Shown here in pieces: positions 16,422 to 24,756 of a stretch of DNA of 64,000 nucleotides (position 1 is its first letter; each line of letters opens with the position of its first letter). The position numbers were made by a program, and so were the translations under genes. The notes beneath the pieces are model-generated. The model saw nothing but the letters and a program-made list of their open reading frames with translations. It was not told the DNA's origin and did no database searches. Source of the stretch: Acidihalobacter yilgarnensis (GTDB lineage: Bacteria; Pseudomonadota; Gammaproteobacteria; DSM-5130; Acidihalobacteraceae); NCBI RefSeq assembly GCF_001753245.1, contig NZ_CP017415.1, positions 62,001 to 126,000 on the forward strand, in the 5' to 3' direction.

Positions 16422-16919
16422 ATGAGCTCATATCCAGAAATTTCCACTACCGAATCCTTCATCGAGCGGGTCGGCCTGTCCATCGAATCCGACGGTCTGC
16501 CGCGCATCGCTGGTCGTATGCTCGGCTTCATGGTGCTTAACGGTGGCCCGCTGAGTTTTTCCGAGCTGGCGGAGCAACTGCAGGTGAGCCGCGCCAGCGT
16601 TTGTACCAATGCGCGCATTCTCTCGTCGTTGGGCGTGATTGAGCGCGTCAGCCGCCCCGGTGATCGCCAGGATTACTATCAATTGGCGGAGTCGCCCTAT
16701 GCGCGGTTGATCAGCGGGTATCTCGAGCGTAAGCGTCAGATGTACGTCATCGTTCAGGATGCTCTGCGGGCGCTATCCTCTGATGACGACCCAGCACGTC
16801 GCCAGCGGCTTGAAGAAATGGCGAGCTTCTACCGGGTGGCTATCGCCCATCTGCAGCGTTTGGTCGAGGAAATGGGCGCGTCGGATGCGGGCAAGGAGGT
16901 GGCGCCGGGCGCGCCATGA
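16422..16919 (+). CDS. GbsR/MarR-family transcriptional regulator
   Basis: A 165-residue winged-helix regulator of the GbsR branch. Its HTH covers about residues 45-75 (LSFSELAEQLQVSRASVCTNARIL), the wing is VIERVSRPGDRQDYYQL, and a C-terminal helix (about 105-150) is for dimerisation. The ATG at 16422 gives the family start; the frame opens earlier at 16362 without homology. It sits 102 bp ahead of the RND adaptor and reads in the same direction, the usual place for a local efflux repressor. The palindrome in its promoter suggests autoregulation. Confidence 0.85.
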   Translation: MSSYPEISTTESFIERVGLSIESDGLPRIAGRMLGFMVLNGGPLSFSELAEQLQVSRASVCTNARILSSLGVIERVSRPGDRQDYYQLAESPYARLISGYLERKRQMYVIVQDALRALSSDDDPARRQRLEEMASFYRVAIAHLQRLVEEMGASDAGKEVAPGAP

Positions 16920-17021
16920 TGGGTGCATGGAAAAGGCGACGTGTCGATGCGTTCGCCACAGGATCGCGGATAAGGGCTCGGGGCGCCGGTGTGCCGGCGG
17001 ACTCCACAAGGGAGGATGGTC

Positions 17022-18137
17022 ATGAAGAAGCGCATGCTGTTGATGGTGATAGCGCTCGTACTGGTGTTCGGCGGGGTGTTCGGTTGGGGTGCGGTTCGTC
17101 AGCATTTCATCAACCAGTATTTCGCGAACTTCCAGCCACCGCCACAGACGGTGGCGAGCGCCGACGTGCGCGAGGTGTCGTGGCGCCCGGAGGTGTCGGC
17201 CGTCGGCGGGCTGGTGGCGGTGCGTCAGGTGGCGGTGGCGACGGACACCGATGGGTTGGTCACCGCAGTCGATTTTGCATCCGGCCAGGCGGTGAAGCAT
17301 GGCCAGGTGCTGGTGCAGCTCGATGACGCGCTGGACCGGGCAACGCTCAAGGGTAATTTGGCGGCCTTGGAATTGACTCGTCTCAACTTCGAGCGGGAGC
17401 GCCGTCTGTTGGCCCAGCATGTGGCCTCGCAAACAGCCTTCGATACCGCTCAGGCCCAGTACCGGCAGGCGCAAGCACAGGTGGAACTGACCCGGACGAT
17501 GATCGATAGGAAGCAGATACGGGCGCCGTTCGATGGCGTGCTGGGTATTCGCGACGTGGATGTCGGGCGCTATCTGGCGAAGGGCGCATCGGTGGTCAGC
17601 CTGCAGTCACTGGACCCGATCTATGCCGACTTCACGTTGCCGCAGCAAGAGTTGCCGAAGCTATCCGTTGGGCAAACGGTGCGCGTTTCGGTGGACGCCT
17701 ACCCTGAGCGTGTGTTCACCGGCCGGATCAAGGCCATCGATCCGGCGATCAGTGCGCAGTCGCGCAGTGTTCGGGTGAGGGTCGAGGTACCCAACCCCGG
17801 CCGATTGCTGCGCCCCGGACTGTTCGTGCAGGCGCGCTTCGAGTTGTCGGGTGAGGCGCGCCAGTTGACGGTGCCGGCCAGCGCGATCGACTACAACCCC
17901 TATGGCGATTCGGTGTTTGTGATCCGTTAAAAGGGCAAGGACGACAAGGGTAAGCCGCAGCTCACGGTGACCCGCACCTATGTGCGCACAGGCGAGGTGC
18001 GTGACGGTTGGGTGGCCGTGACTACCGGCCTCAAGGCAGGCGAGCAGGTGGTGAGCGCGGGGCAGATGAAGCTGCGCAACGGCAGCCGCGTGTTGATCGA
18101 CAACAGCGTCGAGCCGATCTTGGGAGCAGCGCCATGA
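17022..18137 (+). pseudogene. RND efflux adaptor (membrane fusion protein) with an in-frame stop
   Basis: HlyD/AcrA-type periplasmic adaptor. The first 302 codons (17022-17927) encode a membrane anchor (about 3-22), a biotinyl-lipoyl half-motif, an alpha-hairpin (about 95-165) and beta-barrel (APFDGVLGIRDVDVG onward). A TAA at 17928-17930 interrupts it. The same frame continues without shift through 68 codons of normal adaptor C-terminus (LTVTRTYVRTGEVRDGW, VTTGLKAGEQVVSAGQMKLRNGS) to a TGA at 18135-18137 that overlaps the RND start as ATGA. One base change (GAA to TAA) would explain this. The intact gene would encode 371 residues. A GGAGG precedes the start. The shortened protein lacks the membrane-proximal domain and is probably inactive. 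Confidence 0.85.
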
Positions 18138-19939
18138 AGCTCACCGACATCTTCATCAAGCGTCCGGTACTGGCGTCGGTGGTCAGTCTGCTGATTTTGG
18201 TGGTTGGTCTGCGCGCGTTGTTCGATCTGCCGCTGCGCGAATATCCGCGGATCGAAACCACCGTCATCACCATCACCACGGCCTACCCCGGTGCTAGCGC
18301 CGATCTGGTCAAGGGTTTCATCACCACACCCATCCAGCAGGTGGTCGCCAGCGCGGAGGGCATCGACTACGTTAGTTCGAAGAGCACGCCGGGCCTGAGC
18401 GTGATCTCGGTGAACATGCGTCTGGGTTACGACCCGAACACGGCGCTGACGGAGATCATGTCCAAGGTGGCGCAGGTCAGCAATCAGCTGCCCGCCGGCA
18501 GTCAGCAGCCGGTGATCCAGAAGGGTACGGGGCGCGGCACCGCGCTGATGTATCTGGCCTTCTACAGCACCGAGATGACGCCACAGCAGGTAACCGATTA
18601 TCTCACCCGCGTGGTTCAACCCAAGCTGCAAGGTATTGAGGGCGTCGCGCAGGCACAGGTCCTTGGGGGTAAGACCTACGCCATGCGCATCTGGCTCGAA
18701 CCCGACAAGCTGGCGGCCTACGGGCTGACGCCGCAGGATGTGGTGGCGGCCCTGCAGGCCAACAATTACCTGGCTGCGGTGGGCAGTACGCGGGGCGACT
18801 TCGTGCAGGTCGACCTTAATGCGAAGACGGATCTGCATACCGCTGCACAATTCCGAGAGCTGGTGGTCAAGCGCGCGGACGGCGCGTTGATCCGCTTGGG
18901 TCAGGTGGCGCACGTCGAGCTGGGTGCACAGTCCTACAACTCCAATGTGTCGTTTAACGGGCTGCAGGCAACCTTCATCGGCATCGAGCCGACGCCCTCG
19001 GCTAATCCGTTGGATGTGGCGCTGGGTGTGCGCAAGGCGATGCCGGCGATCCAGGCGCAGCTGCCCTCGGCCCTCAAGGCACGAATCGTCTACGACTCGT
19101 CGACTTACATCAGCGATGCCATCCACGAGGTGATCAAGACCATCGGCGAAGCGCTGCTCATCGTGGTGGTGGTCATTTTCCTGTTCCTTGGCAGCCTGCG
19201 CGCCGTACTGGTGCCGGCGGTCACGATTCCGCTGTCGATGATCGGGGCGGCGGCGATCATGCTGTGGCTGGGTTACTCGCTCAACCTACTTACCCTGTTA
19301 GCCATGGTGCTCGCCATCGGCCTGGTGGTGGATGACGCCATCATCGTGGTTGAGAATATCCATCGACATATGGAATCCGGCATGCGCGCGACCGATGCCG
19401 CGATCCGTGGCGCGCGCGAGCTGGCCGGGCCGATCATGGCGATGAGCTTTACCCTGATCGCGGTCTTTGCGCCCATCGGGCTGGTTGGCGGACTGACAGG
19501 CAGTCTGTTCTCGGAGTTCGCCTTCACGCTCGCCGCGGCGGTCTTCATTTCCGGTATCGTGGCACTGACGTTGTCGCCGGTAATGAGCGCGTATCTGTTC
19601 GCCGGTGCGCAGGACAAGCGTGGCTTCGCCGCGCGTCTGGACCGGATGTTCACCTGGTTGCAGGGGGCGTATCAGCGGCGCCTGGGGCGCACGCTCGACT
19701 ACCGGCCGGTGACCTATCTGATGGCACTGGTCGCGCTGGGCAGTATCGGCTTTCTGTACGCGGGCGCGAAGCACGAGTTGGCGCCGACCGAGGACCAGGG
19801 CATCCTGTTCATGAGCGCGAATGGGCCGCAGGATGCGACGCCACAATACATGGACGCCTATGCCCGTCAGTTCTACAAAATCTTCGCGAAATTCCCGGAC
19901 GCAGATCGCTATTTCGTGGTCAATGGCATGGGGGGGTGA
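18134..19939 (+). CDS. RND (HAE1-type) efflux pump, N-terminal part, cut by a frameshift
   Basis: An inner-membrane proton-driven efflux pump of the AcrB/MexK-like group. It starts MKLTDIFIKRPVLASVVSL and contains TM1, the first porter domain (PGASADLVKGFITTPIQQ), TM2-TM6 with the proton-relay pair in GLVVDDAIIVVENIHRH, and TM7. It ends at a TGA (19937-19939) just after VVNGMGG, at a run of seven G (19930-19936). One more G gives an uninterrupted 1022-residue pump with the part that follows. The start overlaps the adaptor stop. As it stands the product has half of the transport domain only. Confidence 0.88.
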   Translation: MKLTDIFIKRPVLASVVSLLILVVGLRALFDLPLREYPRIETTVITITTAYPGASADLVKGFITTPIQQVVASAEGIDYVSSKSTPGLSVISVNMRLGYDPNTALTEIMSKVAQVSNQLPAGSQQPVIQKGTGRGTALMYLAFYSTEMTPQQVTDYLTRVVQPKLQGIEGVAQAQVLGGKTYAMRIWLEPDKLAAYGLTPQDVVAALQANNYLAAVGSTRGDFVQVDLNAKTDLHTAAQFRELVVKRADGALIRLGQVAHVELGAQSYNSNVSFNGLQATFIGIEPTPSANPLDVALGVRKAMPAIQAQLPSALKARIVYDSSTYISDAIHEVIKTIGEALLIVVVVIFLFLGSLRAVLVPAVTIPLSMIGAAAIMLWLGYSLNLLTLLAMVLAIGLVVDDAIIVVENIHRHMESGMRATDAAIRGARELAGPIMAMSFTLIAVFAPIGLVGGLTGSLFSEFAFTLAAAVFISGIVALTLSPVMSAYLFAGAQDKRGFAARLDRMFTWLQGAYQRRLGRTLDYRPVTYLMALVALGSIGFLYAGAKHELAPTEDQGILFMSANGPQDATPQYMDAYARQFYKIFAKFPDADRYFVVNGMGG

Positions 19940-21201
19940 ACAACACCATTGCGGGTTTGGCCTTCAAGCCCTGGAGCGAGCGGAGCAGAACCACCATGTC
20001 GTACATGCCGCGTCTGCAAGGTGAAGTGGCGAGTGTGGCGGGCCTGCGTACGGTGGTTTTTCCGCAACCGGCGCTGCCTGGTGCTGGACAGGGCTTGCCG
20101 GTGCAATTCGTGATCACGACCACGGCCGATTACCGCATGCTGGACCAGGTAGCCAATGCCTTGGAACAAAAGGCGCAGGCATCCGGGCTGTTTGCCTATG
20201 TGGACAATGATTTGAAGATCCAGCGCCCGCGTGTGGACGTGGTCGTCGATCGCGCCAAGGCGGCGTCGCTGGGTTTGAGCATGCAGGATATCGGTGGCGC
20301 ACTGACCAGTTTGTTGGGCGGCAACTACGTGCAGCGCTTCAGCATCGAGGGCCGCAGTTACGAGGTCATCCCGCAGGTTGCCGACCGGCTGCGTGCCGAT
20401 CCTGGCTTGCTCAAGGGTTACTACGTGCGCAGCGCTGACGGCACGATGGTGCCGTTGTCCGCCGTGGTCAGCCTCAAGGGTGAGGTGGAACCTTCATCGC
20501 TGAACCAGTTCCAGCAACTCAATGCGGCCACGATCGGCGCGGTCATGCGCCCAGGGCAACCGATCTCGGCAGGACTCGATTATCTGCGGACGGAGGCCAA
20601 GCAACTGATGCCCGCGGACTACGGCGTGAACTATGCGGGCGAGTCGCGCCAGTACGTCGAGGAGGGCAATGCGCTGCTGTACACGTTCTTCTTTTCGATC
20701 GTGCTGATCTATCTGGTGTTGGCGGCACTGTTCGAGAGTTTCCGTGACCCGGTGACCATTCTGATCACGGTGCCGATGTCGATCTGCGGTGCGCTTATCT
20801 TCATTTACCTGGGGCTGGCCTCAGTGAATATTTATACCCAGATCGGCCTGATCACCCTGATCGGTCTGATCAGCAAGCATGGCATTCTGATCGTGCGTTT
20901 CGCCAACGAGCTGCAACAGTCCGAGGGGCTGGACAAACGTGCGGCGGTGGAACGTGCCGCAGCGATCCGGCTGCGCCCGATCCTGATGACCACGGCGGCA
21001 ATGGTGGTAGGCGTAGTGCCGCTGATGTTGGCCGGCGGGCCTGGCGCGGTCAGCCGCTTTGACCTCGGGCTGGTCATCTTCACGGGGATGCTGATCGGTA
21101 CCCTGTTCACCCTGTTCGTGGTGCCGGCACTGTATATGCTGCTGGCGCGTTCACATCAGGCGGACGTTGGCACGGCCATGCGCCAAGCGAGCCCCGCATG
21201 A
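19936..21201 (+). CDS. RND efflux pump, C-terminal part
   Basis: This frame supplies the second half of the pump, from NNTIAGLAFKPWSERSRTT through the second porter domain to TM8-TM12 (VLIYLVLAALFESFRDPVTI, RLRPILMTTAAMVVGVVPL). A GTG at 19936 overlaps the preceding stop (GTGA), so separate translation by coupling is possible, but homology runs continuously across the junction. A -1 slip on GGGGGGG or one extra G in the message would fuse the halves. The stop overlaps an ATG of the next gene. Read together with the stop in the adaptor gene, simple decay of the operon is also possible. Confidence 0.85.
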   Translation: MNNTIAGLAFKPWSERSRTTMSYMPRLQGEVASVAGLRTVVFPQPALPGAGQGLPVQFVITTTADYRMLDQVANALEQKAQASGLFAYVDNDLKIQRPRVDVVVDRAKAASLGLSMQDIGGALTSLLGGNYVQRFSIEGRSYEVIPQVADRLRADPGLLKGYYVRSADGTMVPLSAVVSLKGEVEPSSLNQFQQLNAATIGAVMRPGQPISAGLDYLRTEAKQLMPADYGVNYAGESRQYVEEGNALLYTFFFSIVLIYLVLAALFESFRDPVTILITVPMSICGALIFIYLGLASVNIYTQIGLITLIGLISKHGILIVRFANELQQSEGLDKRAAVERAAAIRLRPILMTTAAMVVGVVPLMLAGGPGAVSRFDLGLVIFTGMLIGTLFTLFVVPALYMLLARSHQADVGTAMRQASPA

Positions 21202-21236
21202 TTCTTGGTCTATGTAAATTCGGAGGATGTTTGATC

Positions 21237-22004
21237 GTGCGTGATTCGAAGCGCCTGACCCACTGGGTAGTCATGTTACTGTTACCCGTGTTGGGTGGTT
21301 GTGCCACTACACCTCAGGCAGGTGGTCAGAATACGGGCGCGCTGAGTAGCTACAACCATGCGATGTTTAGTTTCAACATGACCGTGGACAAGGCCGTGTT
21401 GCGACCCGTGGCCAAGGGCTATGTGGCCGTGACGCCGCGTCCGATACGCCACCGGGTTTCGGATTTCTTCTCGAACCTTGGCGATGTGCCGGTAACCGTG
21501 AATGCTCTGTTGCAATTCAAGCTTGGTCAGGCCGCACAGGATCTTACTCGGCTGGTATTCAACACCACCTTCGGGCTGTTCGGGTTGTTCGATGTGGCCA
21601 GTGACTGGGGTTTGCCCCAGCACGAAGACGACCTCGGCATGACCTTGGCGCGCTGGGGGGTGCCGCAGGGACCGTACATCATTATTCCCTTCTTCGGCCC
21701 CAGCACCCTGCGCAACAGCCTTTCCCCGCTGATCGACGGCGTGTATCTGAACCCGCTCTACTATTACCCCTATCCGACCGTACAGTGGTCGGCCACGGCG
21801 CTGAAGGTCACCGAGGAGCGGGCGCAATTGCTGCCGTTGGACTCCAGTCTCGATCAGGCCTACGACCCCTATACCTTCATGCGCGATGCCTATCTGCAAC
21901 ACCGGCATTACGTCCTCGAACAGAACAACCCCAGTCCGGCCAAGAAGAAGCCTGCACTGACGCCGCTGCAACAACAGCTGCTGGAGATGCAGGGTGGCCA
22001 GTGA
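21237..22004 (+). CDS. mlaA: MlaA/VacJ outer-membrane lipoprotein
   Basis: Outer-membrane component that removes misplaced phospholipid from the outer leaflet for return by the Mla pathway. A lipoprotein signal ends in the lipobox LPVLGGC, followed by the MlaA body: YNHAMFSFNMTVDKAVLRPVA, FFSNLGDVPVTVN, NTTFGLFGLFDVASDWGL, DDLGMTLARWGV and GPYIIIPFFGPSTLRN. An ATG at 21198 overlaps the pump stop, but GGAGG at 21222-21226 points to TTG 21231 or GTG 21237; GTG 21237 gives the cleanest signal peptide. No MlaBCDEF genes are in the window. Confidence 0.9.
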   Translation: MRDSKRLTHWVVMLLLPVLGGCATTPQAGGQNTGALSSYNHAMFSFNMTVDKAVLRPVAKGYVAVTPRPIRHRVSDFFSNLGDVPVTVNALLQFKLGQAAQDLTRLVFNTTFGLFGLFDVASDWGLPQHEDDLGMTLARWGVPQGPYIIIPFFGPSTLRNSLSPLIDGVYLNPLYYYPYPTVQWSATALKVTEERAQLLPLDSSLDQAYDPYTFMRDAYLQHRHYVLEQNNPSPAKKKPALTPLQQQLLEMQGGQ

Positions 22005-22055
22005 GCGATCATCAGTCCGCGGCCCAACCGCGGCCCACCTCTGAAGGAATTGGCG

Positions 22056-23417
22056 ATGAAGATTGCAAAAATCGTATTCGGTGTCGCGGTACTCGGCACG
22101 AGCGCGGGAGCGCAGGCGGCAGATCTCATGCAGGTGTACCAGCAGGCGCGGGCGAACGACGCGCAGTTCGCCGCTGCTCAGCAGGAATACAAGGCCCTGC
22201 GCGAGGCGCGTCCACTGGCACGGTCGAGCCTGCTGCCGCAGGTCAACCTGTCGGCTAACGTGGCGCAGAACTATTCCCGCTTCGAGAATTTCAGCATCGC
22301 GGGGCAGCGGGTGCCCAATAGTACCTACGACTACGGCAGCAACGGCTATTCACTAAGCCTGAGCCAAACCCTGTTCAACTATAGCGACTGGCTGGCACTC
22401 AAGCAGGCGGACCAGACCGTTGCCGCCGCGCAGGCACGCCTCGATGCGGCTAGTCAGGCCTTGATCCTGAATACCGCGCAGGCCTATTTCTCGGTGCTCG
22501 CGGCAGAGGACCAGCTACGCTACAGCAGAGCCCAGCTGCGCGCCATCGGTCGACAACTTGAGCAGGCCAAGAAACGCTATGACGTCGGCCTGGTGGCCGT
22601 CACCGACGTTCAACAGGCGCAGGCCAGCTACGACCTTGCTCGGGCCGCGGTGATCCAGGCGCAAAGCAAGGTGGACAATGCCCGCGAGGCCCTCGCTGTG
22701 CTGACCGGTCAGGAGGGCGAACCTCTCGATCCACTGGCTCGTGAGCTGCCGCTGCTGACCCCCAAGCCGGACAATTTGCACGACTGGGTACAGGCCGCGA
22801 TGCAGCAGAATCTGAGCGTGGTCGCCGCGCGATATGCGACCGCCGCCGCGCGTCGGGAGGTGGGCGTGCAGCGTGCCGGTCACTATCCGACGGTGAACCT
22901 GGTTGCCAGTCGTGCCTACAATGATTCCAACGCCGGACTCGAAGCAGGACGGACTACCAACGACAGTATCGCCCTACAGCTCAATGTGCCGCTGTTTTCG
23001 GGCCTGCGCGTCAGCTCGCTTACCGATCAGGCCCAATACAAGTACCTACAGGCCAATGAGCTGCTCAAGGGCCAGCAGCGCGAGGCGGTACGGCAGACCC
23101 GCTCGGCGTATCTCAACGTGATGTCCTCGATCAGTCAGGTCGAGGCCTTGCGCCAGGCGGTCGCCTCGAACGAAGCGTCGGTTGCATCAATGGAAGCCGG
23201 CTTCAAGGTGGGTACGCGGACTTCGCTGGATGTACTGTCGGCGCTTTCCGATCTGTACAAGGCACAGAGCGAGTATGCCCAAGCCCGTTACAACTATCTG
23301 GTGAACACGTTGCTGCTCAAGCAGGCCGCCGGCACGTTGTCGATGGTCGATATCGAACACATCAACGGTTATCTGACGGCACCCTCGGCGGCAGCCGCAC
23401 AGGCGGGCGCCAGCTAG
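22056..23417 (+). CDS. tolC: TolC-family outer-membrane efflux channel
   Basis: A 453-residue TolC-type channel with a signal peptide (about 1-21, SAGAQAAD) and two repeated halves of helical barrel plus beta strands. The halves are recognisable by LMQVYQQARANDAQF with ARSSLLPQVNLSAN, and by the second copy MQQNLSVVAARY with GHYPTVNLVAS; the ending LDVLSALSDLYKAQSEYAQARYNYL is typical. ATG 22056 has GAAGGA about 9 nt upstream. It lies between the RND/mlaA genes and emrAB, and could serve either system as the exit duct. Confidence 0.92.
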   Translation: MKIAKIVFGVAVLGTSAGAQAADLMQVYQQARANDAQFAAAQQEYKALREARPLARSSLLPQVNLSANVAQNYSRFENFSIAGQRVPNSTYDYGSNGYSLSLSQTLFNYSDWLALKQADQTVAAAQARLDAASQALILNTAQAYFSVLAAEDQLRYSRAQLRAIGRQLEQAKKRYDVGLVAVTDVQQAQASYDLARAAVIQAQSKVDNAREALAVLTGQEGEPLDPLARELPLLTPKPDNLHDWVQAAMQQNLSVVAARYATAAARREVGVQRAGHYPTVNLVASRAYNDSNAGLEAGRTTNDSIALQLNVPLFSGLRVSSLTDQAQYKYLQANELLKGQQREAVRQTRSAYLNVMSSISQVEALRQAVASNEASVASMEAGFKVGTRTSLDVLSALSDLYKAQSEYAQARYNYLVNTLLLKQAAGTLSMVDIEHINGYLTAPSAAAAQAGAS

Positions 23418-23425
23418 GCGCCCGG

Positions 23426-23478
23426 GTTCCGATCCTCCGGAACCTGATGGGGGTGCCGGCACTCTGACAGGAGTGCCT
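23426..23478 (+). terminator. Two hairpins after tolC
   Basis: The first stem is 23426-23432 with 23439-23445 (7 bp, 6-nt loop), the second 23459-23465 with 23472-23478 (7 bp, 6-nt loop). Neither has a T run. They lie in the 151-bp gap before emrA and could terminate or attenuate readthrough. Confidence 0.4.
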
Positions 23479-23568
23479 GGCCCTGTCCGACCATGCAGGC
23501 GCATGGATTGTTCTCGCCGACCCCGCTGTGGCGGCGGTGCCACGTATGTCATTTCAAGGAGAATCCCG

Positions 23569-24756
23569 GTGCCGACCCAGGATGATGCTCAACAGACCGA
23601 TAAACCGCGCGCCGGACGCCGTGCGCGCGCACTGAGCCTTGCGGTAATAGGGTTTGTACTCGCGGGCTTGGTCTGGGGCGCCTATTACCTGTTCGTTGGA
23701 CGTTATCAGGTGAGCACTGATGACGCATATGTCCATGGCGACCGCGTGATGGTCTCGCCTCAGGTGTCTGGAACCGTGGTGGCGGTCAAGGCCCGTGACA
23801 CGGATTTCGTCAAGCGCGGTGACGTATTGGTGCGGCTCGACACAGCCAATGCCGATGTTGCACTGGCTCAAGCGGAGGCACAGCTTGCATCTGCCGTGCG
23901 TCAGGTGCGGGAGGCCTTTGCCCGAGTGCATGCCTTGCAGGCGACGGTGGCCTTGGACCGTGCCGAGCTGCGACTGGCAACCGACAATGCGCAACGTCAG
24001 ACGCGTCTGTTACGCAAGGGTATGACTTCGACCGAAACCGCTCAACAGATGCACACGCAGATGGAAGTCGCCGCACACAGGCTTTCGATAGACCAGGCCC
24101 AACTCGAGGGCGCGCATGCCGCAGTCGCGGACGCCACGCTCGCCGGTAATCCAGTGGTGCGCCAGGCTGCCGCGATGGTGCGTACGGATTACCTCAACGT
24201 GGCGCGCACGCGAATCGTCTCGCCGGTGACCGGTTATATCGCTGACAGCGGGGTCGAGGTCGGCCAGCAGGTCAAGCCGGGCTCGACACTGATGGATGTC
24301 GTGCCGCTGTCGGATGTCTGGGTGGACGCCAACTTTAAAGAATCGAATTTGCGCGACGTCCGTATCGGACAGCCCGTGAGTCTGACCTCGAGTTTCTACG
24401 GCAGCGGCGTGGTTTATCACGGTCATGTCATTGGTCTGTTGCCTGGTACGGGTTCGGTGTTTGCGTTACTGCCCGCGCAGAACGCGACGGGCAATTGGAT
24501 CAAGGTGGTACAGCGGGTGCCCGTGAGGATTTCTCTCCCGGCGGACGAGCTCACGCAACACCCGTTGCGCCTCGGGCTTTCCATCAGCGCCACCATCGAT
24601 ATTCGTGATCATTCGGGCACGAGTCTGGCGACGGTGCCGCGCGCGCAGCAGGGCGCGAGCACCGATGTCTACGCGCAGCAGCTTCAGGGCGCGGATGCGT
24701 TGATCAAGCGCATCATCGACGCGAACAGCGGCAAGGCCTCCACGGCGCATGGCTGA
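23569..24756 (+). CDS. emrA: EmrA-type adaptor of an MFS tripartite efflux pump
   Basis: A 395-residue HlyD-family adaptor with one N-terminal membrane segment (about residues 23-45), then YQVSTDDAYVHGDRVMVSPQVSGTV, the EmrA signature. A long coiled-coil hairpin (about 85-210) and the barrel domain PVTGYIADSGVEVGQQV with PLSDVWVDANFKESNL follow. GTG 23569 is chosen because AAGGAG lies 7 nt upstream and it yields the normal short cytosolic tail. It overlaps emrB by 8 nt. With TolC it should form an EmrAB-TolC exporter for hydrophobic toxic compounds. Confidence 0.92.
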   Translation: MPTQDDAQQTDKPRAGRRARALSLAVIGFVLAGLVWGAYYLFVGRYQVSTDDAYVHGDRVMVSPQVSGTVVAVKARDTDFVKRGDVLVRLDTANADVALAQAEAQLASAVRQVREAFARVHALQATVALDRAELRLATDNAQRQTRLLRKGMTSTETAQQMHTQMEVAAHRLSIDQAQLEGAHAAVADATLAGNPVVRQAAAMVRTDYLNVARTRIVSPVTGYIADSGVEVGQQVKPGSTLMDVVPLSDVWVDANFKESNLRDVRIGQPVSLTSSFYGSGVVYHGHVIGLLPGTGSVFALLPAQNATGNWIKVVQRVPVRISLPADELTQHPLRLGLSISATIDIRDHSGTSLATVPRAQQGASTDVYAQQLQGADALIKRIIDANSGKASTAHG

